61,488 nucleotides of DNA from Acidobacteriota bacterium (GCA_026394055.1 JAPKYZ010000060.1:1-61488), one strand, 5' to 3'; counted from the stretch's first letter, positions 49,771 through 58,696 are shown. Translations and numbers: made by a program. Notes: generated by a model from the sequence alone, not told the origin.

Positions 49771-50727
49771 ATGGAGACGGTGCTGGAGCTGCGAGGCGTT
49801 TCAAAAGAGTTTGGCGGTGCGCCCGTGGTCGACAACGTCTCGCTCAGCATCGCCCGAGGCGAGCTCCACGCCCTCTGCGGCCCCTCCGGCTGCGGCAAGA
49901 CTACGCTGCTGCGCATGGTGGCTGGATTTGAGACCCCCACCGCTGGGGAGATTTACCTGAACGGCCGGGCCATCAACCAGGAACCGCCCTACCGCCGCAA
50001 CGTCACCACCGTCTTTCAAAACTACGCGTTGTTCCCGCACATGACCGTTCAGGCCAATGTCGAATTCGGCCTCAAGCAGAAGGGCTTGCGGGACTTTGGT
50101 GAGCGCGTCCGCCAGGTGCTCGAACTGGTGCAACTGACGGGCCTCGAACACCGGCGCCCGGATCAGCTCTCCGGCGGCCAGCGGCAACGGGTGGCGATTG
50201 CCCGCGCCTTGGCGCTGGAGCCGGATGTGCTGATGCTCGATGAGCCGCTCTCCGCGCTCGACCCCAATCTCCGCAAGCAGGTACGGCAAGAGCTAAAAGC
50301 ACTCCAGCGCCGCGTGGGCATTACGTTTCTGATGGTGACGCATGACCAGGAAGAAGCGCTGTCACTATCAGATCGGATCACCGTGCTGGACCGGGGCCAA
50401 CTCCAGCAGACCGGCGCCCCGCAGCAGGTTTATCTGCAACCGTCCAATCGCTTTGTGGCCGATTTTCTGGGGACCGTTAACTGGATGGGCTCGATCGGTG
50501 TGCGGCCGGAGGCGATGCGGGTGAGCCATGAGCGGCCGGTGCACGACGCCCAAGTCCGCACGGGCCGGGTGGCCGCCACCACGTTTTTGGGTGACGCCAT
50601 TCAGCTCGAAACGCTGCTCGATACCGGCGAGCGGCTGACGGCGCAAGTCTCGCGGCTGAACGGAGCGTTCCAGAACGGCGACGCGGTGCATGTCTGGTGG
50701 CATTCCAGTGATGAAATCACGCTCTAA
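49771..50727 (+). CDS. potA: Polyamine (spermidine/putrescine) ABC transporter ATPase
   Basis: A 318-residue ABC ATPase. Walker A GPSGCGKTT, signature LSGGQRQRVAIARAL, Walker B VLMLDEPLSALDP and the switch loop VTHDQEEA are intact, and a C-terminal TOBE-like domain (residues about 240-315, with IGVRPEAMRVS) is present. The YRRNVTTVFQNYALFPHMTV block is standard for PotA. It energises uptake of polyamines through PotBC with PotD as the binding protein; the operon order A-B-C-D is complete. Start: ATG with TACCAT 8 nt upstream. Confidence 0.93.
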   Translation: METVLELRGVSKEFGGAPVVDNVSLSIARGELHALCGPSGCGKTTLLRMVAGFETPTAGEIYLNGRAINQEPPYRRNVTTVFQNYALFPHMTVQANVEFGLKQKGLRDFGERVRQVLELVQLTGLEHRRPDQLSGGQRQRVAIARALALEPDVLMLDEPLSALDPNLRKQVRQELKALQRRVGITFLMVTHDQEEALSLSDRITVLDRGQLQQTGAPQQVYLQPSNRFVADFLGTVNWMGSIGVRPEAMRVSHERPVHDAQVRTGRVAATTFLGDAIQLETLLDTGERLTAQVSRLNGAFQNGDAVHVWWHSSDEITL

Positions 50728-51691
50728 CCGCCGGCCGAAGAACGCTGCGCAGACCGCTCCCTCGCGGTCGCGGCTCGGTAACGGGTTCGCGCTACTGAGC
50801 CGCGCGCGTCAGCAAGCGGTCCTATCGGTGGCCAAGCCCGCGCCTTTGGCCGCCAGCGTCACCGCCTTTCTCTCGCCTGCCGTGGTGCTGCAGTTGCTGC
50901 TGTTTGTCGCTCCGATGCTCATCATCGCGGGATACTCGGTGCTGTCGCGCGGGGCTTACGGCGGCGTCGAATCGCCCTGGACCATCGAGAACTACCAGCG
51001 CCTACTCGATCCTCTCTATGGCGTGATTCTGCTGCGGTCCGTGTGGCTGGCGGCCGTCTCGACCCTGCTTTGCCTGGTGCTCGGCTTTCCGCTGGCGCTG
51101 TTCATTGCGCGGTCCGGTCGCCGAAAGAACTTTTATCTGCAACTGGTGATCATGCCCTTCTGGACCAGCTTTCTGATCCGCACCTACGCCTGGCTCTTCC
51201 TACTGCGCGACACCGGGCTGTTGAACACCGTGCTCCAGGCCACGGGCATGATCAGTGAGCCACTGCCGCTGCTCTATAACGACGGGGCGGTGGTGCTCGG
51301 GCTGGTTTACGGGTATCTGCCGTTTATGGTGCTGCCGCTCTATGCCACCCTCGAACGGCTGGACCCATCACTGCTGGAAGCGGCGGCGGATCTGGGGGCG
51401 ACGCCATGGGTGGCGCTGTGGCGCATTGTGTTGCCGCTGTGCCGGCCAGGCATTCTGGCGGGGGCGATCCTCGTGTTCATCCCGTGTCTGGGCGCCTACC
51501 TGACGCCGGACCTGATGGGCGGCGGCAAGACGATCATGATCGGCAATCTGGTGCAGAACCAGTTCACCACCGCGCGTGATTGGCCCTTCGGCTCGGCGAT
51601 TTCGCTGGCCTTGATGGCGCTGGTGATGTTGCTGCTGATGGGTGCGGCTCGACGCAAAGGCCTTGAGGGCGAAGGAGAGCCGCTGCTGTGA
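50711..51691 (+). CDS. potB: Polyamine ABC transporter permease (PotB)
   Basis: A permease with six membrane helices and the binding-protein-dependent transport EAA motif LEAAADLGATPWVALWRIVLP. Two starts are possible. ATG 50711 gives 326 residues and overlaps the potA stop by 17 bp, but residues about 14-39 are then encoded by a dispersed palindromic repeat. GTG 50828 gives 287 residues, closer to the family norm of about 275-300, and starts just beyond the repeat. I list the longer frame because the repeat is kept open in this frame; the real start needs protein data. The next gene overlaps by four bases. Confidence 0.85.
   Translation: MKSRSNRRPKNAAQTAPSRSRLGNGFALLSRARQQAVLSVAKPAPLAASVTAFLSPAVVLQLLLFVAPMLIIAGYSVLSRGAYGGVESPWTIENYQRLLDPLYGVILLRSVWLAAVSTLLCLVLGFPLALFIARSGRRKNFYLQLVIMPFWTSFLIRTYAWLFLLRDTGLLNTVLQATGMISEPLPLLYNDGAVVLGLVYGYLPFMVLPLYATLERLDPSLLEAAADLGATPWVALWRIVLPLCRPGILAGAILVFIPCLGAYLTPDLMGGGKTIMIGNLVQNQFTTARDWPFGSAISLALMALVMLLLMGAARRKGLEGEGEPLL
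50752..50821 (+). repeat. Dispersed palindromic (REP-like) repeat, copy 4, inside potB frame
   Basis: GACCGCTCCCTCGCGGTCGC at the left and CTGAGCCGCGCGCGTCAGCA plus AGCGGTC at the right, with arms pairing over the full length. It is the best-preserved copy together with copy 1. It occupies the potA-potB junction and remains readable in the potB frame without a stop. Confidence 0.88.
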
Positions 51692-52446
51692 ACCGCGCTC
51701 TGGGCCTCTACGCCATCGCCGCTTACTCGTTCCTGCACCTGCCGTTGCTGGTACTGAGCGTCTTCAGCTTCAACGCCTCGCGCTTCACGCGCTGGGAGGG
51801 TTGGTCGCTGAAGTGGTATTCCGCCATGGCCGCCGATGCGGCACTGATGGAGGCGGCCGCGAACAGCGTCATCATTGCGCTGGCCGCCACCGTGGGGGCG
51901 ACGCTGGTGGGCACGCTGTGCGCGTATGGGCTGTGGAAACGGCGCGTGGCGTGGTTGACCGGGTCGCTCTATCTATCGCTGGTGAGCCCCGAGATCGTGA
52001 CGGGCGTCGCGCTGCTGGCGTTCTATCAGTGGGCGTTCCGGTTTCTTGATGTGCAGTTGGGGATGCACACGGTGGTGCTGGCGCATGTCTCGTTCTCGCT
52101 GGCTTATGTCGTCGTGGTGGTGCTCTCGCGGCTGCGAACGCTGGACCCGGTGCTGGAAGAAGCGGCGATGGACCTGGGCGCAACGCCCTGGTGGGCCTTC
52201 TACCGGGTTACCCTGCCACAGTTGCTGCCCGGCGTGGCCGCGGCGGCGTTGCTGGTGTTCACCATCTCGTTTGACGATTACGTGATCACCTCACTGGTGG
52301 CGGGCGTCGATTCCGAGACGCTGCCCATGCTGATCTATTCGACCGCCCGTCGTGGTGCGAGCCCGGTCTTGAACGCCATCTCCACCGTGCTGGTGGTGGG
52401 CCTGGGCGGCTTGATCCTGTTCGCGGAGCGGCTCCGTGAAGCGTAG
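51688..52446 (+). CDS. potC: Polyamine ABC transporter permease (PotC)
   Basis: A 252-residue permease, GTG start overlapping the potB stop (GTGA). Six membrane segments; the EAA loop is LEEAAMDLGATPWWAFYRVT, typical of PotC, and FTISFDDYVITSLVAG is the conserved C-terminal part with the DD pair found in PotC/YdcV. It forms the transmembrane pore with PotB. Confidence 0.92.
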   Translation: MNRALGLYAIAAYSFLHLPLLVLSVFSFNASRFTRWEGWSLKWYSAMAADAALMEAAANSVIIALAATVGATLVGTLCAYGLWKRRVAWLTGSLYLSLVSPEIVTGVALLAFYQWAFRFLDVQLGMHTVVLAHVSFSLAYVVVVVLSRLRTLDPVLEEAAMDLGATPWWAFYRVTLPQLLPGVAAAALLVFTISFDDYVITSLVAGVDSETLPMLIYSTARRGASPVLNAISTVLVVGLGGLILFAERLREA

Positions 52447-53461
52447 GGCATTCCTGGCGCTAGGTGCGGCCACAACCGCCTGCACCCGCGACCCGCGGCC
52501 ACGGCTGAACGTCTTCAACTGGTCCGACTACATCGCCCCGGAAGTGATCCCGAACTTTGAGCGCGAGTTCGGCGTCAAGGTCCGCTACGGCGTCTATGAA
52601 GTCACTGAAGAGATGGTGGCGCGGATCTGGAGCGGCAACTCCGGTTGGGATGTGGTGTTCCCGTCGAACGCCTTTGTTGAGCCGCTGCGGGAGGCGGGGC
52701 TGCTGGCCCCGCTCGACCATGCCCGCTTGCCGGGGCTGCGCAATTTGGAGCCAACCTTCCAGTCGCCCCAATGGGACCCCGCGCTTGCGTGGTGCGTGCC
52801 GTACATGTGGGGCGCGACCGGAATCGTCTACCAGCGCTCGCTCCATCCGGCGCCGCGCGCGTGGCGGGACCTGTGGGCCGCGCCGCTGGCCGGGCGCATG
52901 ACGATGCTCGATGATCCGGCGGAAGTGCTGGGGGCGTGTTTGAAGAAGCTGGGCTTTTCGGTGAACGCGACGTCGCCCGATGAGCTTTCGGCTGCGCGGC
53001 AGGAAGCGGTCCGGCAAAAGACGGTGCTGCGCGCGTACCTGAATGCCGAGGTGCGAGATCAACTAATCGCCGGAGATCTGCTGGCGGCCCAGGCGTGGCG
53101 GCTGACGGCTCAGCAGGCGATCGACGCCGCGCCGGAACGGCTGGAGTTTATCTTCCCGGAGGAAGGCTTTCCGATCTACGCCGACTGCGCTTGCATCCTG
53201 AAAGAATCGAAGCGCCGCGAGCTGGCGCATGAGTTTCTAAACTATCTGCTGCGGCCAGAAGTGGCCGCCTCGACGGCCGTCGCCATGAAGACTTCCACCT
53301 GCAATGGCACCGCCCGGCCCTTGCTTCCCGCGGCGGTCCGCGACTCTCCCATCTACTACCCTCCGGCTGAAGTGCTCGCGCGCGGCGAGTGGTTCACGCC
53401 CGTCCCCGCCGCCGCCCAACGCCTGCGGGACCGGCTGTGGACGGAGATCAAGTCGGCATGA
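52436..53461 (+). CDS. potD: Polyamine-binding periplasmic protein (PotD-like)
   Basis: A 341-residue solute-binding protein; the GTG at 52436 lies 11 bp inside potC. The N-terminus MKRRAFLALGAATTACTRD has a Tat-like or Sec signal and a cysteine that may be lipidated, although the lipobox is weak. LNVFNWSDYIAPEVIPNFE is the standard PotD/PotF opening, followed by VFPSNAFVEPL and VPYMWGATGI. It captures spermidine or putrescine outside the inner membrane. The mature domain is complete and of normal size. Confidence 0.92.
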   Translation: MKRRAFLALGAATTACTRDPRPRLNVFNWSDYIAPEVIPNFEREFGVKVRYGVYEVTEEMVARIWSGNSGWDVVFPSNAFVEPLREAGLLAPLDHARLPGLRNLEPTFQSPQWDPALAWCVPYMWGATGIVYQRSLHPAPRAWRDLWAAPLAGRMTMLDDPAEVLGACLKKLGFSVNATSPDELSAARQEAVRQKTVLRAYLNAEVRDQLIAGDLLAAQAWRLTAQQAIDAAPERLEFIFPEEGFPIYADCACILKESKRRELAHEFLNYLLRPEVAASTAVAMKTSTCNGTARPLLPAAVRDSPIYYPPAEVLARGEWFTPVPAAAQRLRDRLWTEIKSA

Positions 53462-53518
53462 CCCCAACCCGGCGGACGAGTGCCTTGCCCCGCGCGGTGG
53501 CATTGGGACTAGTGGGGC

Positions 53519-55429
53519 TTACCTCACCCGGACTTCGCTGATCGCCAGGTCGACCGGCTTTTCCGTCTCGACCCCGATGCGCACGTGGGCCACCTCGCCG
53601 TCGAGCGCGCCGGGCAGCGGGACGAAGTAGTCGGGGTAGCGGTCCGGGCCAAAGCTCATGCGTTCTTCGAGCGGCGTGATGGCGTAGGCCTCGGTGGTGC
53701 GCCACCAGGCGCGGAGGCGGTTGCCGCGTGGATCCAACAGCTCCACCAAAACGGTCTTCGCTTGCGGCCACCGGCGGCCGGCGGCCCGGAAGGCGACTTC
53801 GCGGGTACCGGGCGGAACGGCAAACTCGGCGCTCTGGGCTCCGGTGGCCGACACATCCAACGGACGCCAAGCAGCAGCCTCGTCCGGCAGAAACGAATAG
53901 GCCTCATAGAGCGGCTCCCCGGTCTTCTGGTAGAAGGTTTTCAGCAGGCGCGGCGTGAGCCCTAGTTCCTGGGCCATCGCGAAGAGCTTCTTCTGATTGA
54001 CGGCGTACTGCGGCAGAAAGCGGGAGGTCAACCAGATGGTGTCGCGGCGCCGCAGCAGCGGGGTGATCTGCTGCCGGTTGTCGACCGGCAAGGGGTCGGG
54101 CAGCAGGTCGAAGTAGCGGTCGTGAACCGAGATGCGGCCTTCCGTGGCAAAGTAGAGCGGCCGGTAAAAGCCCCAGCTGGCGGCGGCGAACCGCTTTTCC
54201 GGCTGCGTCTTCATCCATTGGGCGACGTCGTAAATGGCGCTCGACCAGTGGCCGCGGCCGCCTGTCCGCGCCACTTCCTGCGTGTACCAAGCCAGATTCT
54301 GGGCGGTGGAAAGTCCGGTCAGGCCCAGCAGCACCAGAATCGCCATTCGCAGCCAGCGAGACGACGCCGCCACCACGCCCACCCCGCACTGGAGCAGGGG
54401 GTAGGCCAGCAGCAAATGGTGCGCGCGGCCCCCTTCAGGGAAAAGCGTATTCAGCAAAGCCAGCGCCAACGCAAAAAACAGCAGCGGAGCCGCCGCCCAC
54501 ACGCGGAAGACAACGCAGGCCACCAGGCTGCCCCAAAAGATCCACGACAGCGCCGAGTATCGGGCCACGCCAATCGGGTCTCCCAACTGCTGGATCATAA
54601 ATCGCTGGCCATCGAGCAGGTCCTGCCACTGGTGGAACCGCCTTTCGAGAATCTCCGCCGTCGGCAGCGCCGTGCTCTGTCCGCCGTAGCCAAAGACGAT
54701 GTCGCGATGCTCCACGACGTACCACAGCACTGGAGCCGTGCCCAGCAGGAACAGCAAAAAGCCGAGGGCGAACTGCAGCGGCTTCAACGCCTGCCACACC
54801 TCGCGGCCCCGGAACAGCAGCAGCGAAAGCACCAACACCGCGAGCACCCAGACAAAGGTCAGCTTCTCTTGAAAGGCCAACCCGGCGACGAAACAAGCGA
54901 TGTAGAAGTCGCGCGGGCGGCGATCTTTGAGCCACCGGTCCAGACACCAGTAGGCGATGGTGGCGGCGATGATCTGCAGAAAGAAAGGGCCAAAGTGCGT
55001 CGGCACATGCAGCAGCCATTCCAGGTCCACCAGCAGAAAACTCACCGCCACCACACCCGCCCACATGCCGCCCAGCCGCCGCGCCAGGCCATAGGTGAGC
55101 AGCAGCACGCCGCACCCCAACAGCAAGTAGGCGACGCGCGGCACCACTGGTGAGAACCCAAAGATCGCCAGTACCGGCGCCATCAGCCAGCCATCGAGCG
55201 CCCCCACGTAGACCATCGTCATGAACGGGAACGGGCGATTGGCTAGATAGACGCCATCCGGTACTTTCAGCCGTTCCGGATGCGTGGCGGCGATGCGGGT
55301 GGCGGAGTCCAGAAAATGGGCCTCGTCGTACTCCATGCCGAGGTTCGGAATCCACGGCAGGCACGCGGCGGCCATCAGCAGGCAGGCGGCCAGCAAGAAC
55401 AGCCATTCCGGGCGGCGATAGCCGGTCAC
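53519..55429 (-). CDS. GT-C membrane glycosyltransferase (ArnT/PMT-like, GT39)
   Basis: A 636-residue polytopic protein with about 11-12 hydrophobic helices in its first 420 residues and a soluble C-terminal domain. The first loop contains LGMEYDEAHFLDSA, the acidic DE pair that is catalytic in GT-C enzymes such as ArnT and PMT. The C-terminal 200 residues include a beta-rich segment (EVAFRAAGRRWPQAKTVLVE) that may bind glycan. It likely transfers a sugar from a polyprenyl-phosphate donor to a periplasmic acceptor. A GTG start overlaps the stop of the lipoprotein gene (GTGA). Final gene of a five-gene minus-strand cluster. Confidence 0.8.
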   Translation of the reverse strand: MTGYRRPEWLFLLAACLLMAAACLPWIPNLGMEYDEAHFLDSATRIAATHPERLKVPDGVYLANRPFPFMTMVYVGALDGWLMAPVLAIFGFSPVVPRVAYLLLGCGVLLLTYGLARRLGGMWAGVVAVSFLLVDLEWLLHVPTHFGPFFLQIIAATIAYWCLDRWLKDRRPRDFYIACFVAGLAFQEKLTFVWVLAVLVLSLLLFRGREVWQALKPLQFALGFLLFLLGTAPVLWYVVEHRDIVFGYGGQSTALPTAEILERRFHQWQDLLDGQRFMIQQLGDPIGVARYSALSWIFWGSLVACVVFRVWAAAPLLFFALALALLNTLFPEGGRAHHLLLAYPLLQCGVGVVAASSRWLRMAILVLLGLTGLSTAQNLAWYTQEVARTGGRGHWSSAIYDVAQWMKTQPEKRFAAASWGFYRPLYFATEGRISVHDRYFDLLPDPLPVDNRQQITPLLRRRDTIWLTSRFLPQYAVNQKKLFAMAQELGLTPRLLKTFYQKTGEPLYEAYSFLPDEAAAWRPLDVSATGAQSAEFAVPPGTREVAFRAAGRRWPQAKTVLVELLDPRGNRLRAWWRTTEAYAITPLEERMSFGPDRYPDYFVPLPGALDGEVAHVRIGVETEKPVDLAISEVRVR

Positions 55430-56079
55430 TTCAGGATCAACTCCACGGGCGCGGACACTTTGCCGTCGCGATTGCGGACGGTGATTTTCAAGCGGCCAGG
55501 TTTTTGGATCATCTTGTCGGGGACCAGCGCGCTTAGCTGCTCAGGTCCGCCGAAGACGGTGACGGTGGGCTCGCCGTTGATCTCAATCACCGGGTCCGGC
55601 AGAAAGTTTTGCCCGGTCACGCCCAGGGCGGAGGCTCCGCCGGGCTGCTGGTTGAAAGGCTTGCCCGCCTCATATTCCGCCGGGTAGAGCTTGCCGATCT
55701 CGGGCGCCGGGCCGCTGCTTGAGAGCACCCAGAACGGGAGGCTGTTCGACAGCTGACCCTCGGGTGTCTCCACCGACACGGGGAACTGCCCCGGCTCCTT
55801 GATCAGCTCCGCTGGGACGAAAGCGCTGAGCTGCGTGCCGTCGCCGCCACTGGTTTCGAGCACATGGCCATTCAAACGGATACGCGACTTGGGCGACAGA
55901 TTGGTGCCCCGCACGATCACCGCGGACCGCCCATCCGGCTGCACCTGGAACGCCATGCCCGCACCGACACGCGGCGGCACCACCTGATCGAGATGCGGCT
56001 CGGCGGGCAGGCGCGATCGCTCGCGCGACCCGACGCAGGCCGCCAAGCCCAGCGCGATCAAGGGGAGGAGAGCTTTCAT
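55426..56079 (-). CDS. IPT/TIG-domain lipoprotein in the glycosyltransferase cluster
   Basis: A 217-residue lipoprotein from the ATG at 56079: MKALLPLIALGLAACVGS with lipobox LAAC (C15). Two tandem IPT/TIG-like beta-sandwich domains follow (residues about 30-115 and about 125-215); both carry the phrase I-x-G/N-x-x-x-T-V and SALVPDKMIQKPG versus SAFVPAELIKEPG, showing an internal duplication. The frame is open upstream to 56154, but that stretch is a 15-bp tandem repeat. A surface-anchored glycan- or protein-binding role is plausible given its two GT-C neighbours. It is coupled to the next gene by GTGA. Confidence 0.75.
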   Translation of the reverse strand: MKALLPLIALGLAACVGSRERSRLPAEPHLDQVVPPRVGAGMAFQVQPDGRSAVIVRGTNLSPKSRIRLNGHVLETSGGDGTQLSAFVPAELIKEPGQFPVSVETPEGQLSNSLPFWVLSSSGPAPEIGKLYPAEYEAGKPFNQQPGGASALGVTGQNFLPDPVIEINGEPTVTVFGGPEQLSALVPDKMIQKPGRLKITVRNRDGKVSAPVELILK

Positions 56080-56126
56080 CACGAGATCTTTAGTCACGAG
56101 ATCTTTGTTCACGAGATCTTTAGTCA
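56079..56126. repeat. 15-bp tandem repeats before the IPT lipoprotein
   Basis: Three copies of TCACGAGATCTTTAG-like units (56079-56093, 56094-56108, 56109-56123) plus a partial fourth. They cover the lipoprotein's start region and the last bases of the upstream gene. On the minus strand each unit contains GTG-A and AAAGATCTCG in register with the lipoprotein frame, so the number of units would add multiples of five residues (KDLVT-like) at the N-terminus. Confidence 0.85.
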
Positions 56127-57919
56127 ATGCGGAATACCGAGTATCGTTCATCATCGTAGATCAGCGTCAGACCTGCGGGCACGGGCCCGAAGCGTTTTAC
56201 CAAGGCGGTGGCGCCAAACTGCGGGCCATAGATCCGGCCGCTGTAGGCGGCGCGGTCGCGGTCGATCAAGACGTAGCGGACGCCCCATTCGCGCAGCCGG
56301 TGGAGCGAGGTGGCCTGGGCAAAGCTGTGGGAGCCGAACCAATCGCCCTCCGCGCGGCTGCGGACATAGTAGCGGGCATCTTCGGCGAACCAAAGGTAGG
56401 TCAGGTCAGCGGGCTGGGCGACGCGGTTGATCTCGATGACGGCGCTGGAATAAGGCAGGGTCTGGCGCAGGTACTCGGTCTTCTGCCCAAAGGTCACCGG
56501 CGGCAGCGCATGAAATCGAATGGTGGCCAAGGTGCTGAGACCAGCAAAGGCCGCCCAAACGGTCAGCAGGCCTTGCACCGCCCGGCCCATCAGCTTGGGT
56601 GGCGCGGCGCCCAACCCCATGGCGAGCAACGGCAGCACGGGCACCAGATAGCGCCCCACTTGGCCGGTCAAGTACCAGAACCCGAGATAGACCGCGGAGG
56701 TCGCTAGCGGCAGCCAGCGGGGCGAGCTCGCAAGCGCCAGCAGTGGCACCAGCAGCAGCGCGGGTCCAAAGACAAAGGTATCGGTGAAGACGAATGGCGA
56801 ATGCGTGAGCAAGTCCCAGGGCAGCCGCAGGAAATTGACCCCATCATGCCCGACGCCATAGCGGGCGCTGACCTCAAACAGATAGGCCGATTCCGTGCGG
56901 CCGTCCGCGCTCAAGAATGGGTAGACGGGGCTGCCCGTGGCGAGCCACGATCGCACCCACCAGCCGAGGTTCACAAGGCTCGCCGCCGCCGCGATCTCAA
57001 TCGCCGGCCGCAGCCGCCGCCGGAGCGGTAGATAGAGCAAGCCCACCAACCCGGCCATCAGTAGGCCTTGCATCTTCGAAGCCGCCGCTAACCCCAGCGC
57101 CAAGCCCGCCAGCCAAGCCGGTACGCCTCGCCACTCAAGCAACGCCACGGCCACCGCTAACCACGCGGTCAATGCCAGATCGGCATATTCGATCTTGGCC
57201 AGATGCCAGAACAGCGGCGACCCGGTCAGCAGCAAGCACGCCAGCCCGGATCGCAACCGGTTGTCGCCGCGCGCCCGCCGGGCCAGCTGCATGACGGCGA
57301 GCAGGACCATCGCCACCCATTCCAGATTGACCAGCTTGGTGAGCGAATCCTCGCCCAGCAGCATCTGCTGCCGGGCATAGAGCAGCACGCCCAACTGCGG
57401 ATGAGAACTGAAGCGGATACCGGCATCGACACCCACCCGCCCGGTCTCCTGATACTGGCGGGCGGCCACCATGTGATACATCGTGGCGTCGTACTCAACG
57501 ATCGGGAGAAACAGGTCGGGCAACGAAAGCAGGACCACCGGCACCAACGCCCACGCCGCCCAACCTCGCGGCCGGAAGGCAGACAGCCAGCCAAAGATCT
57601 TAAAGCGCCCGGCCCGCGTCCGGAGCAACGGCAGCCCCAGCAGGCCCGGCAATAGACCCACCCAACCACGCGGGTAGAACAGCATGGCGGTGCCCGAGAG
57701 TCCCATACCAATGGCCAGCATGGCAGCCCCGCGCAATCTTGCCGGCAGACGAACACCACCCGCCCGGAGCACCGCCGCCCCGGCCAGCAGATCTGACAGT
57801 GCCACCAGCGCCGTCATCAGGAGCCATTGCAGCAGCCAGCGGATCAGCAGCAGTGGCGATTCAGGCGGGAGCGTGTCTTTTAGCTGGAGCCAGCCGTCCA
57901 GCCACCAATCGGGAATCAC
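56120..57919 (-). CDS. GT-C family membrane glycosyltransferase-like protein
   Basis: A 599-residue polytopic protein starting at GTG 57919, 6 bp after the preceding gene's stop. About 12 membrane helices; the first large loop holds IVEYDATMYHMVAARQYQ, the likely GT-C catalytic acidic motif, followed by HPQLGVLLYARQQML. A short soluble C-terminus (TLPYSSAVIEINRVAQPADL, ending VFRID) is reminiscent of PMT_2 proteins. Donor and acceptor are unknown. It differs clearly from the GT39-like gene downstream, so the cluster encodes two distinct transferases. Confidence 0.75.
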   Translation of the reverse strand: MIPDWWLDGWLQLKDTLPPESPLLLIRWLLQWLLMTALVALSDLLAGAAVLRAGGVRLPARLRGAAMLAIGMGLSGTAMLFYPRGWVGLLPGLLGLPLLRTRAGRFKIFGWLSAFRPRGWAAWALVPVVLLSLPDLFLPIVEYDATMYHMVAARQYQETGRVGVDAGIRFSSHPQLGVLLYARQQMLLGEDSLTKLVNLEWVAMVLLAVMQLARRARGDNRLRSGLACLLLTGSPLFWHLAKIEYADLALTAWLAVAVALLEWRGVPAWLAGLALGLAAASKMQGLLMAGLVGLLYLPLRRRLRPAIEIAAAASLVNLGWWVRSWLATGSPVYPFLSADGRTESAYLFEVSARYGVGHDGVNFLRLPWDLLTHSPFVFTDTFVFGPALLLVPLLALASSPRWLPLATSAVYLGFWYLTGQVGRYLVPVLPLLAMGLGAAPPKLMGRAVQGLLTVWAAFAGLSTLATIRFHALPPVTFGQKTEYLRQTLPYSSAVIEINRVAQPADLTYLWFAEDARYYVRSRAEGDWFGSHSFAQATSLHRLREWGVRYVLIDRDRAAYSGRIYGPQFGATALVKRFGPVPAGLTLIYDDERYSVFRID

Positions 57920-57925
57920 AGCGGC

Positions 57926-58693
57926 CTAGATGCTCCGCGCCGCGCGCGCGTTGGCGGTGGATGCGGTAGAGGGCGGGCGGCGGGCCGGGAGCGGCTGCTC
58001 CATCGTGCCCCAGCGGTAGCGCAGCAACGTCCACAATGCCTCAACGCCATCCTGCCACCGGATCTTCTTGCCTTCGAGAACGCCCCGGGCGTTGTAGCTG
58101 ATCGGTACTTCGTGGATGACATGCCCCATCCGGCGGACCTTCGCCGTCACTTCCGGGCAGAACTCAAACCGGATACACCGCAGGCGGATGCTGGCCAGCA
58201 CGTCGGCCCGAAAGGCCTTGTAGGCGGTGGCTTCATCGGTGATTTCGGCGCCGTAGAGCAGGTTGGTGGCGCCGGTGAGAATCTTGTTCGCCAGCCAGTT
58301 GGCGAACTTCATGCCCTTGGGCCGGCCTTGGAAGCGTGACCCGTAGACCACCGTGGCCGCTCCGATGGCCAGCGGCGTCAGCACGCGCACCCAGTCGTTG
58401 GGGTCATACTCCATGTCGCCATCCTGCACCAGGATGAAATCGCCGGTGGCGTTGGCGATGCCGATGCGCAGAGCCGCGCCTTTGCCGAAATTCACCTGCG
58501 AATGGTGCACGACGACAAGCGGAGTCTCGTGATACTGCTTCAGCAGCTCCGTGGTGCCGTCGGTGGAGCCATCATCGACGACGATGATCTCGCGCTCCAT
58601 CCCGTCCGGTAGCGGCGCCTGCAGCACGCGCTCCATTACTTGATCAAGCACGTTGATCTCGTTGTAGACCGGGATGATGATGGAAACCTTCAC
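57926..58693 (-). CDS. GT2 glycosyltransferase (dolichol/polyprenyl-phosphate mannosyltransferase-like)
   Basis: A 255-residue GT-A enzyme. VSIIIPVYNE opens the protein, with VVDDGSTDGT and ILVQDGDMEYDP holding the DxD metal site, then YGSRFQG and ISYNARGVLEGKKIRWQDG, motifs of DPM1-type synthases. It has no membrane helix. It would make a polyprenyl-phosphate-linked sugar, the donor that the two GT-C enzymes in the same cluster need. It starts 3 bp after the methyltransferase stop. Confidence 0.88.
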   Translation of the reverse strand: MKVSIIIPVYNEINVLDQVMERVLQAPLPDGMEREIIVVDDGSTDGTTELLKQYHETPLVVVHHSQVNFGKGAALRIGIANATGDFILVQDGDMEYDPNDWVRVLTPLAIGAATVVYGSRFQGRPKGMKFANWLANKILTGATNLLYGAEITDEATAYKAFRADVLASIRLRCIRFEFCPEVTAKVRRMGHVIHEVPISYNARGVLEGKKIRWQDGVEALWTLLRYRWGTMEQPLPARRPPSTASTANARAARSI

Positions 58694-58696
58694 GGC

